A stretch of 64,000 nucleotides of DNA, from assembly GCA_009602735.1 (NCBI GenBank), contig WELA01006442.1, positions 60,594 to 124,593 on the forward strand, in the 5' to 3' direction. Each line of letters begins with the position of its first letter. The stretch's first letter is position 1. The DNA comes from Mesotaenium endlicherianum (lineage: Eukaryota; Streptophyta; Zygnematophyceae; Zygnematales; Mesotaeniaceae). The position numbers were made by a program, and so were the translations under genes. Under the pieces are notes generated by a model. That model ran no database searches and was not told the DNA's origin. It saw nothing but the letters and a program-made list of their open reading frames with translations. Shown piece after piece: positions 1 through 10,139 of the stretch.

Positions 1-2892
1 GATGATATTAGAGGGTAGCCCATGTTGGCATACTACATGTCTCGCTGTTTCAAGTGCAGTTACTTTGACAGTTGTGGGGATGAAAATGACCATTTTTGTC
101 AGTTTATCCACGACTACCAGTATCGAATCATGCCCATCAGCAGTTCGTGGCAGTGTGACCACCCAGTCCATGGATATTGTTTCCCAGCGGCCCGCTGGGA
201 TGGGAAGCGGTTGCAATAGACCTCCCGGTGGTGTGTGCCTAGACTTATTCCTTTGACACTGATCACAAGACTTGACATATTTCAAGACCTCCCGGGGCAA
301 CTCCTCCCAATGATAATGTTTTGCCAGTTTGCCAACAGTTTTGGTCTGCCCCAAATGCCCCCCCAGTAAACTGTCATGTGCTTGACTCAATAAAAGGGAC
401 CTTATTTCCGAGGTATTAGGAATGACCAGCTTCAGCCTGCCTGAAGTGGTTTCAGTCACCCAGACCCCTCCCTTAAGCTTATACCCGAGTGCAGTAGCAC
501 GACACATACTAGTAGTGGGGCTGGGCTCAAATGTTGGGTCAGAAAGGTAGGCTTTCCTAAGTTGTTCAAGGAAGGACTTTTTCACCTTTAGTGAAGTGAG
601 TCCACACAGGACTTTATCTACAGCATGCTCACTAAAGTTCCTTTCTTGCAAGTCAGGTCTTCCAGAGAGTGCATCAGCAGGATTCAACTTCCCTGGTTTG
701 TAGTTGATCTGGACTTGGAACTGCTCCAGCATTTGGCTCCAGCGGTTCTCCCTCCTCGACAGCTTGGACTTCTTCCGAAAGTGGATCAGAGCTAGATGAT
801 CTGTAATCACCTTAAAGGCTTTACCATGTAAGTATGCTCTCCACTGTTTGAGCACATGAATGATAGCTAGCAGCTCCTTATCATGCACTGAGTAATTAAT
901 ATTTGCTGGATTAAATTTCATAGACTCGTACAACACAGGGTGCCACTCCAGCCGTACCTTACCATCCTTTGTGGTCTTGTCAGCAGGCTGCAACAAAATA
1001 GCACCCATGGCAAAGTCAGAGGCATCAGTGACCACCTGCACGGGTTTGCTGGGGACATACACGGCTAGCACTGGGGCAGAACAAAGGGCCTCTTTAAGGG
1101 TTTGGAAGGCAGCCTGCTGCTCTTCCCCCCACACATACCCTATGTCTTTCTTAGTAAGGTCAGTCAGTTTACTGGCCTTTGTGGAATAATTCTCAATAAA
1201 TCTCCAAAAGTAATTAGCCAACCCGAGGAAGGACATAACTTCAGAGACAGACAGTGATACTGGCCAGTCCCTTATGGTCTGGACTTTCTTAGGATCCACA
1301 CTGATGCCGTCTTTACTGACAACGTGGCCTAAGAATTCAATACTTTCTTTAAAGAAATCACACTTGCTCATTTTAGCATATAAGTGATTCATTCTTAGAG
1401 TGTCCAGGACTGTCTTTAAGTGTTCAGCGTGCTGAGCTTCATCTTCAGAGAAAAATAAAATATCATCTTGAAAAACTTGCACAAACTTATCCAAATAAGG
1501 TTTGAAATTGTCATAGCACTCATGAAGGTGGCAGGAGCATTAGTCAGTCTAAATGGCATCACGTTGAACTCATAGTGTTCAGAACGTGTACGGAAGGCAG
1601 TCTTGTGTTCATCCCCCTCAGCAATTCTGATTTGATGATAACCACTCTTGAGATCTATCTTACTGAACACCTTAGCACCAGACAGGGTATCAAGCAAGTC
1701 CTCGATCCTGTGTAAAGCATACTTGTTCTTCACTGCAATTCTGTTCAGGGCTCTGTAATCCACACTCATCCGCATACTGCCATCCTTTTTTTCTTAACAA
1801 ATAGGATGGGTGCGCCGTAAGGTGATTTACTGGGAGAAATATAACCATTTTCCTCAAGCTCTGCAATCTGTGTTTTCAACTCCTCGCTCTCCACATAAGA
1901 CAAGCCATACGTGCGTTGCCAGGGTGGCTGACTCCTAGGTAATAAATCAATCCTATGATCTACTTCCCTCTTAGGGGGTAGTCCTAGAGGCATATTAAAT
2001 ACATCCGTGTACTGAGCAACAATTTTTGCAGCAGTAGGGTGCTCCGGAGGGCTTACCTTTTTCTCAACCACTTCTTCAGGTTGAGGAGGTACCTCTCTTA
2101 GCAGCAGACAGAACATTCTGTCTTCCTTCTGGTTCCAGCTTTTGACGAACTCCATTGCATTCAGCAACTTGCATCCTTCTGGAAGCCTCTTCTTNCCTGG
2201 AAGCCACTCCTTTTCCTTCATTTGCCATCCATACAGGACAAGAGGAAGAGCACTGGTGGGAGCCAAGTTAGTATGCCCATCACTGGCTCCTCTCACTTTA
2301 ACTGTACCTCTGCTCCAACTTTCTTCAGCTTGATGTCTATTAAGCCAGGACATGCCTAGCACAAGATCATAAAAGCCAGTATTGAGTACCGCAAATATAA
2401 GCGTTTCAGTTAGAACTGTAGTGCCAGAACCGAACTGGACCTCAATAGGCTTGGTTATAACTCCTCCCGGGATACTTGAGACATCTCCAAGGAATATTTT
2501 TCTATTCCTTTGGGTGACAGTAGGCAGCCTTAGCCGCTTAACTAAGTCCTTGTGGATAAAAGTATGTGACGCCCCTCCGTCAACAAATGCCCTCACCTTC
2601 CTACCTGCAATCATGCAATGCAGTAGGATAGGGGGGACCGTCTTTTCCTGACTTTCGCATTGTTCTCCTGACGTAGCAAAGAAATGTTGGACATCAGGTG
2701 GAACAAGAGCATGTAGAGTGTGCACTCTCTGGACGTCTATATTGCTAATGGTCTCCTTTTTCTGGTTGTCAAGCATGAATAGTGAATCCAGTTCAGCAAG
2801 ACCCATAATACCTGCTACGAGGGCAGCTAGTGACGACTCACTATCTCTAGCATCCTCACAGTCAGTAGACTGGATAACTGACTGTTGTTGTC
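1..2892 (-). pseudogene. pol: pol (protease, RT, RNase H, start of integrase), copy 1, broken
   Basis: The segment 1766-2806 is open and holds an aspartic protease with the variant active site VDGGASHTF, then the linker and the first RT block ending LFVKKK. An extra base in an A/T run near 1785 shifts the frame, and RT resumes at 1775-1416 with VDYRALN and [13 protein letters not shown]. The remainder down to about 650 is recognisable RT/RNase H homologous to copy 2 but is frameshifted (no long minus-strand frame). Positions 1-600 match the integrase zinc-binding and catalytic regions of copies 2 and 3, with a short deletion near 40. A small insertion with an N at 2195 is absent from the other copies. 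Confidence 0.88.
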
Positions 2893-2899
2893 TTTTAAA
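2858..2899 (-). promoter_or_regulatory. Putative -1 frameshift signal, copy 1
   Basis: On the minus strand the heptamer TTTAAAA (2893-2899) sits in the U UUA AAA phase of gag. Seven bases later comes a perfect 9-bp stem, ACAGTCAGT with ACTGACTGT (2858-2885), with a 10-base loop. A -1 slip leads into the protease frame. The arrangement is the same in copy 2. Confidence 0.6.
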
Positions 2900-4353
2900 G
2901 GCTGGTCTTTTCTCTCGACCTTAGGAAGGTGCTTGATTGGACAGTGCTCTTTGAAGTGACCTGGCTGCTGGCAATGAAAGCAAATCAATTTTGCCGAGGC
3001 TGGTCTCGGCTTAGTCCTACCACCACCCCTTCCATAGCCACCTCGAGAGGAACCACCTCTACCTCTAGACTGAATAGCATTGTACTCATACTCATGTTCA
3101 TCACCCTGATTATCCTCAACCTGGTCTCCTTCAATTGCATTGTAGGGACCGTGGGGCTATTTGACAATCTTAGACACCAAAGCATTACTCTGGCGCTTGT
3201 GATTGAACTGCTGCTGATCCCAGGCGTCAGCATCCTGGATCAAGTCAGCCAGTTTCTCATACTTCTTCTCAGCGAAATGACCAGAGACTTCGGATTTCAA
3301 GCCATACCTGAAGTATGCTATCCTATACCGTTCTGGCAAATCTGGTTGTTTCATCATGTTCTCTTGGAACTTTTGAGCATACTCAGCAACTGAAGTGGTC
3401 TGCTTCAGTGTCAGGGAGATCATGGCATAGATAGCTTTCTCCTACTGGTTGATGACATCAAACTTCTCATGCAACTTCTTGACAAACTCTCCCCACGTAG
3501 GGTCACCGAGTTGCCGAGCCTTACGCTCTCCTTTCCAGTAAAACCACCAGTCTGCGGCACTGCCTTTCAGTAGCGCACCGGTGTGCCTGACCTTCTCGTA
3601 ATCTTGCAGTTCTGGGTAGTTCTCCAGCCACTGCTCAACATCCGCGAGAAACTTGATCAGGTAATATTTTCTGTTTCCCTCAGGATCATAGTCCTGGGGA
3701 GGTTTCGGCTTGGGCTTACTAGGCCCTCGGCCACCACCACTAGTGGTTTGAGACCCCAGTTGGTCTCTGTCCTGCAGTAGAAACATTATGATTCTTTTGT
3801 CCTCCTGTTGGGACTGATACATGGTCGCCATTTGCGACTGCATCTGAACGAACAATGCTCCCAAGTCTACATTTTGGGGTGGTAGATTAGCAAATGCAGC
3901 AGCAGCATTGGCATCTACTCGCTGAGTAGTGTCCTCAACAGTCCCTCTCGCTCCTGCAGCAGCAATTCCTGCCGCATTCAGCTAGTCACGTATTTGACCT
4001 AGGGGTACATTGAGTTGTACAGCAGGAGGTGGGTTCAGAACATTGGTCCTTGATACCATAAGTTCTTCAATAGTGCGTTCGTCAGCTGGCTGTCCTTCCC
4101 TCCTTTCTGTATCTTCAGCGGCCTTTGCTACTTGTTCAGCTTCTAGCCTGGCTATCTCCTCCTTAGCTTGCTGAGCTGCGATTGCGGCAATAGCAGCTGC
4201 CTCATCCGCAGCCTCCCTAGCTGCAGTATCTGCTACTGCTTCCGAATAGGTACGATTTCCCGCTACATGGCTTTTCGCCTGGTTTTCGACATTCTCGTTA
4301 TCCTGGTTCTCCATGTCTCGGGAGTTGCTAGTTCGAGACCTTGTCCTTACCAT
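2900..4353 (-). pseudogene. gag: gag, family A copy 1 (broken)
   Basis: Structural protein of the particle. The start MVRTRSR is shared with copies 2 and 3. An Ala/Glu-rich N-terminal segment follows, then a conserved core (the segment beginning DYDPEGNRKYYLIKF) and an Arg/Gly-rich tail towards the nucleocapsid. In-frame stops interrupt it: a TAG after IRD (copy 3 has Arg there) and a TAG in INQ*EK where copy 2 has Gln. The zinc-knuckle region near 2960-2990 is out of frame with the rest. The start is chosen because it is the first ATG after the primer-binding site and is the same in all three copies. Confidence 0.85.
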
Positions 4354-4374
4354 ACAAAGAAGACTGTGATAACC

Positions 4375-4386
4375 GCTCCGATACCA
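4375..4386 (-). other. Primer-binding site, copy 1
   Basis: TGGTATCGGAGC on the minus strand, one base inside the LTR. It resembles the usual primer-binding site complementary to the 3' end of initiator methionine tRNA. The same site occurs in copies 2 and 3 and in the copia-like remnant at 45971. Confidence 0.85.
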
Positions 4387-4387
4387 C

Positions 4388-5117
4388 TGAAATGAATTGA
4401 CTTACCAAATAGGCGATTAACAATTAATAAAGATCTTTATATCAGCAAGTAATCTTTATGGTATTTTTCGTTAACTGTTTTAACGGCAAAGGACAGCACA
4501 CTAGCAGTGAATAATACTCGTCAGTCAAATGAGAGTAAACTAGTCAATAATGCAAATCAGTAAACTCATACATAAGCAAGGTTAGAAGACAGTACGTATC
4601 AATGGCTTCTCGCCTTGGATTCAGATCTCTCTCAGTAAGCTGTACAGGAGAGTTGGCCTCGTTTCCGAATGCCGAGCTCGAGAGCAATGCCTAGCGTATG
4701 TACATGGAATGAGTTTACTGTTCAACGGCCAGTGCGATGGCACCGCCTACCCGGGAGTTAACCACGTTGGTAAGACCTTGGTTAACCAAATCCACCGCCA
4801 TCTCCCATCATCCCGAATNTCTGGAATCGCTATCCATCATAGGGATGTCATCTGGCCATTCATCTAGCATACCACACTTAGATGCATATCGAGGCAGTTC
4901 GCTGCTACCGAGTACGGAAGTCAGCTGGCTGTCAAAGAATGTGTCAGCAAGCTGACTTAAGCTGACTTCAGCCTGCTGCATCCGGCTGAGTCATTAAATT
5001 GATACTAAATATATAAAGTCCAGCAGACTGACTATTAATTAAAGTTCAGCAGGCTGAACTTAATTTACTATTACATTTAAATGAATATTATATCTACTAA
5101 TATATTGATTCATTACA
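4388..5117 (-). repeat. 5' LTR of family A copy 1
   Basis: About 730 bp that match the LTRs at 9385-10105, 17475-18195 and 50461-51182 in reverse orientation. It starts TGTAATG and ends CATTTCA on the element strand. It carries the palindromic TCAGC-type motifs, the TATAAAG near the 3' end and the GGTAAGT seen in the other copies. Confidence 0.92.
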
Positions 5118-5868
5118 CATGCATGCATGCATGCATTGGGATTGTTGCGCGTGACCACTTAGCCTTCCAGCTGACAATCACGCCTATGTGGCTGGCTGGC
5201 AGTGTTTAGGATGAACGCTCACGCGGTGACCAGTCACCTAAGGGCCTAGCCGAGGCGGCACACAACGCCCTTTGCAACATCCCCGCTGTACTTGGCTTGG
5301 ATAGCCGATTGATCAGTACCTTTCTTGGCACTTGCAAGTCTGGCTCATTGCTGGTCCCATGCCCCTAGCCTTTCGGCTGACGACTCGGTCCACATCCCCA
5401 TCCCGTCCTCGGTGTGGGTGTGACGTGTCGTGACCACTTTGCCAGTGACAACAACTTCGACATGACCGCTGACTCGGTCCTCTGGTCGGTGAGTCAATGC
5501 TGACTTCCCGTACCTGGGCGGCCGTGACTTGCGCTGCGCGTGCGGCACCGTTAAGTGGATAACAGTTGCGACAGCTGTCGTGTCTAACAGTGTCGGACCC
5601 CTGGCGCGTGCGTGGCTTCTCAGCACGTGTGCCTTTAACTTGGTTGACGTGTCGGTGCGTCGCTGCACGTGGGAATCGACCGGGTTGATCGTCCCTTGCA
5701 CGTGTGTCGGTGACAGACTGGTTGGGATTCGACCCATTCCTGGTCTTCCTGCACTTGCATCATGCGGTGAGGCATCCCACACTCAATGCTTCCCATGTTC
5801 AACCACTTCCTCATTCAACACTTAGCAGAAATTTTTGAAAAGATAGCTTATCTTCAGTTTCCCCTACA
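5118..5868 (-). repeat. 3' LTR of element B, with polypurine tract at 5869-5880
   Basis: 5124-5547 matches 21114-21537 closely. On the minus strand the tract GAAAGGGAGGGG (5869-5880) is followed at once by TGTAGGGG, a plausible LTR 5' end, giving an LTR of about 750 bp ending in ATGCATGCATGC repeats. The 5552-5868 part has no counterpart at the right-hand LTR, which is truncated there. Confidence 0.75.
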
Positions 5869-5914
5869 CCCCTCCCTTTCAGCCGAGGCGTCCCTGCCTT
5901 CCTGCTAAAAGCTT

Positions 5915-6148
5915 TTATTTCCTGGCCCTGTGGCTGGGGGTTTTGGGAAGGCAGTCAGGACATTCCCACCGTCCTGCCATAATCTCTTCTTCACCAATGC
6001 AGAAGGTGTGCCAACGGACAATACACTTATCGCAGGTTACTATTGCTTCTTGATTATCCAGCACTTTGCAGCTGGCACAAGGCGTGGCTGGCACCAATTC
6101 CTCGGGCTCAGCCTTAACTGTAGGATCGATATTTGGCAAATGGCACAG
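5915..6148 (-). pseudogene. PHD finger at the C-terminus of element B integrase
   Basis: A 74-codon stretch encodes a C4HC3 PHD zinc finger: CASC, twelve or so residues, CDKC, then WHTFC, then WECPDC with the typical Trp two residues before the last Cys pair. It lies in the same frame as the integrase and is separated from it by a single TAG (6146-6148, context QNC*LCH), so it was probably the C-terminal domain of the polyprotein. PHD fingers of this type read histone H3 tails. In chromoviruses a chromodomain sits at this place, so a chromatin-targeting role for integration is a reasonable inference. A basic tail (PSHRARK) ends it just before the polypurine tract. Confidence 0.85.
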
Positions 6149-7356
6149 CTAACAATTTTGCACGTGATCTCTCATGGTCTTACCATCAAAACCTTCCAGT
6201 TCCAACACACCATTGTCGAACGCATGTTTCACGCGTAAGATCACTGCACCTGAACTAGTGTCAATGGTGGTCTTAGTCTGGCGCTTGCGGTAGACGAAGT
6301 CTCCTTCCTGGATCTGCGTAATTTGCAGGCGGTAGCTCCCATCTCGCGTCCTGGCGTAATGCTGTGTGTCTCTTTTCTGTGCATTTTTCAGATTGTCCAG
6401 GGCAGCAGGCATCATGTGCTCAAATAGCACCTTGCGGCGCAACATGACCTTTAACAGTTCATTAGGGTTGTCCAGGTCTTTCACTTGCTCAATCTCCTGC
6501 TTGATGCTGCTGGGCACAACTGGACTTCTTCCAAACAGATTCTGATAAGGCAAGTATTTCGCCAAAGCAGCTTGCTTGCTAAATCTGTAACCCATAACCA
6601 GCCATGGCAGGGCCAGATACCAATCACGCTTATCATGCTCAAGGCAAAATTTGCGTAAAGCAGACTTAATGGTTTGCACCATCCGTTCTGCCAGACCATC
6701 TGCTTGTGGGTGGTCTCTAGACGTAGTGCGATGGTCAATGAAGCATTTATCCAGGAGTTTCTAAAAAGATCCTTGGAACTCAGACCCTTGGTCTGTCAGC
6801 ACTTCTGCTGGGGCTCCATGACGTACAATCACACCATTGAGGAGCGCTTCCGCGGTCCCCAGGCTTTCCTTAGCGGTTAGAGGCACCACCTCTATCCACT
6901 TAGAAAAATGCTCAATCATGACCATAATGTACTTGTTACCTCGCTTGGACAGCGGTAGCTCACCTGCGAGATCGCAGCTCCACCGGTAGCCTAGGCCCAT
7001 GATTGGCAGAGGTTGCAGGTGTGGGTGTTGTTGTGTAAACCAGCCTTGACGCGATTGCAGCTTGTACAGGCCTTGATCACATCCTCACACTGCTGCTTCA
7101 TGCCCCTCCACCAGTAAGACAGCTCCAGAAGATTGTATGTCTTCTTGACACCATAGTGTCCAGTATTCTCATGCATTTCCTGCACCAAAGCTCGTCTTTT
7201 GGTGGGTTCTGGCACTAACTTCTCCTGACCAGTTTCTTCAATCTTGAAGAGGTTATTGCGTTTCCAGCAAAACCTTTTAGCTCGATGGCCTACCTCGTCC
7301 TTTTCTTTTGTCGATAATCCTTCTATATTGACTCTCGTCTTCAACCAATGCATCAT
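6149..7356 (-). pseudogene. Integrase of element B (broken)
   Basis: Inserts the cDNA into the genome. The HHCC zinc domain reads HENTGHYG with CTSC about 30 residues on (6991-7356). The catalytic core has its three acidic residues in SCDLAG, LTDQGSEF and HPQADGLAERM. The C-terminal part (6149-6450) continues through a basic barrel-like segment containing EGDFVYRKRQ. There is a frame change near 7000 and a TAG in GSF*KLL near 6762. A TAG near 7366 separates it from RNase H. It runs in frame into the PHD finger apart from one TAG. Confidence 0.88.
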
Positions 7357-7368
7357 GGCTTGATCTTT

Positions 7369-8720
7369 CTAGATCTCTGGACTGAACAAAGGTAGGGGCT
7401 CAGCTTCTCCCGATGCTACCATTCTAGCCATTTCGGCCAGGCAGGCGGCCAATTCTGCAGGGCTGCTCGGATCTTCGTCTTCTTGAGCTCCTGTTCTGTC
7501 GTCTGCGGATGGGTCCGGGTTCTTGCTGAGTCCATCGGCGTCGTTGTTGAGTATACCTGCTCGGTGTATCACTGTCATCTGGTACTCTTGGAGCTTGAGA
7601 GCCCAACGAGCCAATTTACCAGTGAGGTCTCCATTCTTCATCAGCCAGAGTAATGGCGAATGATCTGTGATCAGCGTGAAGGGTCTTCCCTATAGATACT
7701 CTATGAAATGTGCAACAGTCCAAACCACTGCCAGTAGCTCTCCTTCGTAGGACGAGTAGCTGCTCTCCGCTCGGTTGTTAAAGCGCGAGGCATAGGCAAT
7801 GACGTACTCCTCTCTAGGACTTGCGGCCTGAGTGAGTCCTGCGCCAATTCCCACACGACTCCAATCGGTGTGTAGATTGAACGGCTTGGAGTAGTCAGGT
7901 GTTCGCAAGACTGGGGCTGTTACCAACCGCTCCTTGAGCTCGTTCATGGCCTTCTCCTGGGCTTCAGTCCACACAAAAGGTATGTCGTTTTCAGGAGTTC
8001 TGTCAAGGGTTTAGCAATTTTGCTATAATCCTTCACAAATTTACGATAGTATCCGCCTACCCTTAACAGAGCCTTCAGCTTAGACACATTCGCTGGTGCA
8101 GGTATCTTGTAAATGGCTTCACTCTTTACAACCTGAGAGGACATAGCATTGTTCCCAATCTCATGTCCTAAGTAAGGCACATGTGCCTCAAAGAATCTGC
8201 ACTTTCCAGGGTGCAACGTCACGTGGAATTTCTCTAGGCGCTGGAACACTTGTTCCAAGTGCTCAAGGTGCTCCTCTGTGGACTTGCTGAATACCACTAC
8301 GTCATCAATGTATGGTTTTGCAAAATCCAGCCCCTCTAGCACTTTATCCGTAGTCCTATGAAAGATGGCTGAAGCATTTTTCAGTCCAAACGGCATTACC
8401 GTCCATTGCCAAAGTTCCCTTTGGGCCCAGAAAGCGGTCATACCTCGATCTTCTGTTTTCACAGGGATCTGGCTGAACCCTTGGCGTAGATCAATGATGC
8501 TGAACACCTTCCCGGTGGTAGCAATTGCAAAAGTCCGCTCTGGTGTAGGCATCACATAGCTGTCTGGCTACGTGTGAAGATTCAGTCGTCTGTAGTCTCC
8601 ACACATACGAGTGGCTGTATAATTGCCATCCTCGTCCTTCTTGGCAACTACTATCGTGGGAGCTCCATGTATTGAGGTTGATTTCTCAATCATGCCGAGC
8701 TTGTGCAGCAGGGTACTGGC
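7369..8720 (-). pseudogene. Reverse transcriptase and RNase H of element B (broken)
   Basis: RT begins near 8700 with LGMIEKSTSIHGAPTIVVAK and MCGDYRRLN, then FSIIDLRQGFSQIP, VMPFGLKNA and the catalytic PYIDDVVVFSK (about 8290-8320), followed by the thumb/connection. RNase H covers 7974-7369: LHTDWS, ASRFNNRAESSYSSYEGELL and ITDHSPLLWL. Stops lie at T*PD (near 8569) and L*GRPF (near 7691), and the frame changes near 7960 and 8720. Family is Ty3/gypsy by motif order and sequence, distinct from family A. Confidence 0.88.
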
Positions 8721-9379
8721 AGCAGCTCTTGCGGGCCGTGGTCCCTATTACTCACAGTTTCCAGCTGCTTCATGATCCGGGATTGCCATACCAAGGGTGT
8801 TGGCATGTTGATGCTTGTATAGCCTTGCTCTTCTTGCTTCATGAGGTTGACGGTGGCTTCTGGGTACCTGTCATTAATGTAGCAGTTTAGCAGTCCGTAG
8901 TTTGCTTCTCTTATGCAAACCATTTTCACAGGAATTTCTCCTGCCGGCTGCCTATCTGTTGACTGGTAAGTCACTCTCTGTTTCCGCAGATCAATGACCA
9001 TACCCAAGGGAATCAGTGCTTCTGTTCCCAAGAGAACATCATAGTTCTCAGCTTTCGTCACTGTGCACTCCATGAATAGTGACGCCTCTTCAGGTTTCCC
9101 TGGATATACTGTGATTTTCACAGGCTTGCGGGTAATCCCACAAGACTTTTAGACTTGTCCTGAGGCAGTTCTCAACTGAAAAGGACTCTCTTTCAGGTCC
9201 CTTGTCGTCAAACCTAGAGCTTTCACAGCTCGTTTTCCCAAAATGACTGGCTGTGCGCCTGTATCCAACAGAATGTTGGGAGCTGCCCAGTTGCTGAAGA
9301 TCAATGCACCATCCTTATTTTGCACTCTCACGGTGCTAAAATTGGTGCGCAATGAGGCGCTATTTGCACCTTCCTCAGC
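8690..9379 (-). pseudogene. Protease region of element B (broken, ends at the nested insertion)
   Basis: An aspartic protease with the canonical LLDTGAQPVILGKRAV active-site region lies at about 9200-9280. A downstream half (8690-9121) contains the second conserved segment YDVLLGTEALIPLGMVID and a linker to RT. A TAA interrupts at 9149-9151. The upstream end is cut by copy 2. Reading across the insertion with one TATAT removed, the frame continues from the gag side (EEAGHQLDI) into AEEGANSASL without a break. Confidence 0.85.
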
Positions 9380-9384
9380 TATAT
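9380..9384. repeat. Target-site duplication TATAT, left of copy 2
   Basis: TATAT immediately before the LTR start is repeated at 18196-18200 immediately after the 3' LTR. This 5-bp duplication is typical of Ty3/gypsy integration. Confidence 0.9.
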
Positions 9385-10105
9385 TGTAATGAATCAGTAT
9401 ACTGGTTGATATAACATTCATTTAAATAATATAGTTAAATAAGTTCAGCCTGCTGAACTCTAGTAAACAATCAGTCTGCTGCACTTTATACTTAATATCA
9501 GTTTAATGACTAGGCCGGAAGTAGCAGGCTGAGGTCACCTTAAGTCAGCTTGCTAACACATTCTTTGACAGCCAGCTGACTTCCGTACTCGGTAGCAGCG
9601 AACTGCCTCGATATGCATCTAAGTGTGGTATGCTAGATGAATGGCCAGATGACATCCCTATGATGGATGGCGATTCGGGATGATGGGAGATGGCGGTGGG
9701 TTTGGTTAACCAAGGTCCTACCAACGTGGTTAACTCCCGGGTAGGCGGTGCCATCGCACTGACCGTTGAACAGTAAACTCATTCCATGAACATACGCTAG
9801 GCATTGCTCTCGAGCTCGGCATTCGGAAACGAGGCCAACTCTCCTGTATAGCTTACTGAGCGAGATCTGAATCCAAGGCGAGAAGCCATTGATACGCACT
9901 GTCTTCTAACCTTGCTTATGTATGAGTTTACTGATTTGCATCATTGATGCTAGTTTACTCTCATTTGACTGACGAGTATTATTCACTGCTAGTGTGATAT
10001 CCTTTGCCGTTAAAACAGTTAACGGAAAATACCATAAAGATTACTTGCTGATATAAAGATCTTTATTAATTGTTAATCGCCTATTTGGTAAGTCGATTCA
10101 TTTCA
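9385..10105 (+). repeat. 5' LTR of family A copy 2
   Basis: TG...CA LTR. U3 contains palindromic motifs such as GTTCAGCCTGCTGAAC (9443-9458) and related TCAGC/GCTGA copies. TATAAAG lies about 50 bp from the 3' end and is a possible promoter. A consensus splice donor, G/GTAAGT, lies close to the LTR end. Confidence 0.93.
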
Positions 10106-10106
10106 G

Positions 10107-10118
10107 TGGTATCGGAGC
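10107..10118 (+). other. Primer-binding site, copy 2
   Basis: TGGTATCGGAGC starts one base after the LTR. It resembles the site complementary to initiator methionine tRNA used by many plant and algal LTR elements. Confidence 0.88.
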
Positions 10119-10139
10119 AGTTATCACAGTCTTCTTTGT

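Larger units (their letters stand above)
1..5117 (-). mobile_element. Family A chromovirus (Ty3/gypsy), copy 1, cut by window edge
   Basis: A minus-strand LTR retrotransposon read right to left as 5' LTR, primer-binding site, gag, protease, reverse transcriptase, RNase H and the start of integrase. The integrase C-terminus, third ORF and 3' LTR lie outside the window. It is closely similar to copies 2 (9385-18195) and 3 (50461-58713), which gives family membership. Several frames are broken, so this copy is not autonomous. The outer edge of its LTR touches the LTR of element B at 5117/5118. The right-hand target-site candidate is CATGC; the left one cannot be seen. An N at 2195 and another at 4819 each sit in a small local duplication. 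Confidence 0.93.

Noticed and set aside
5345-5825. ORFs in the LTR of element B (both strands)
   Set aside because: They lie in LTR sequence, and the corresponding ORF in the right LTR is not conserved.
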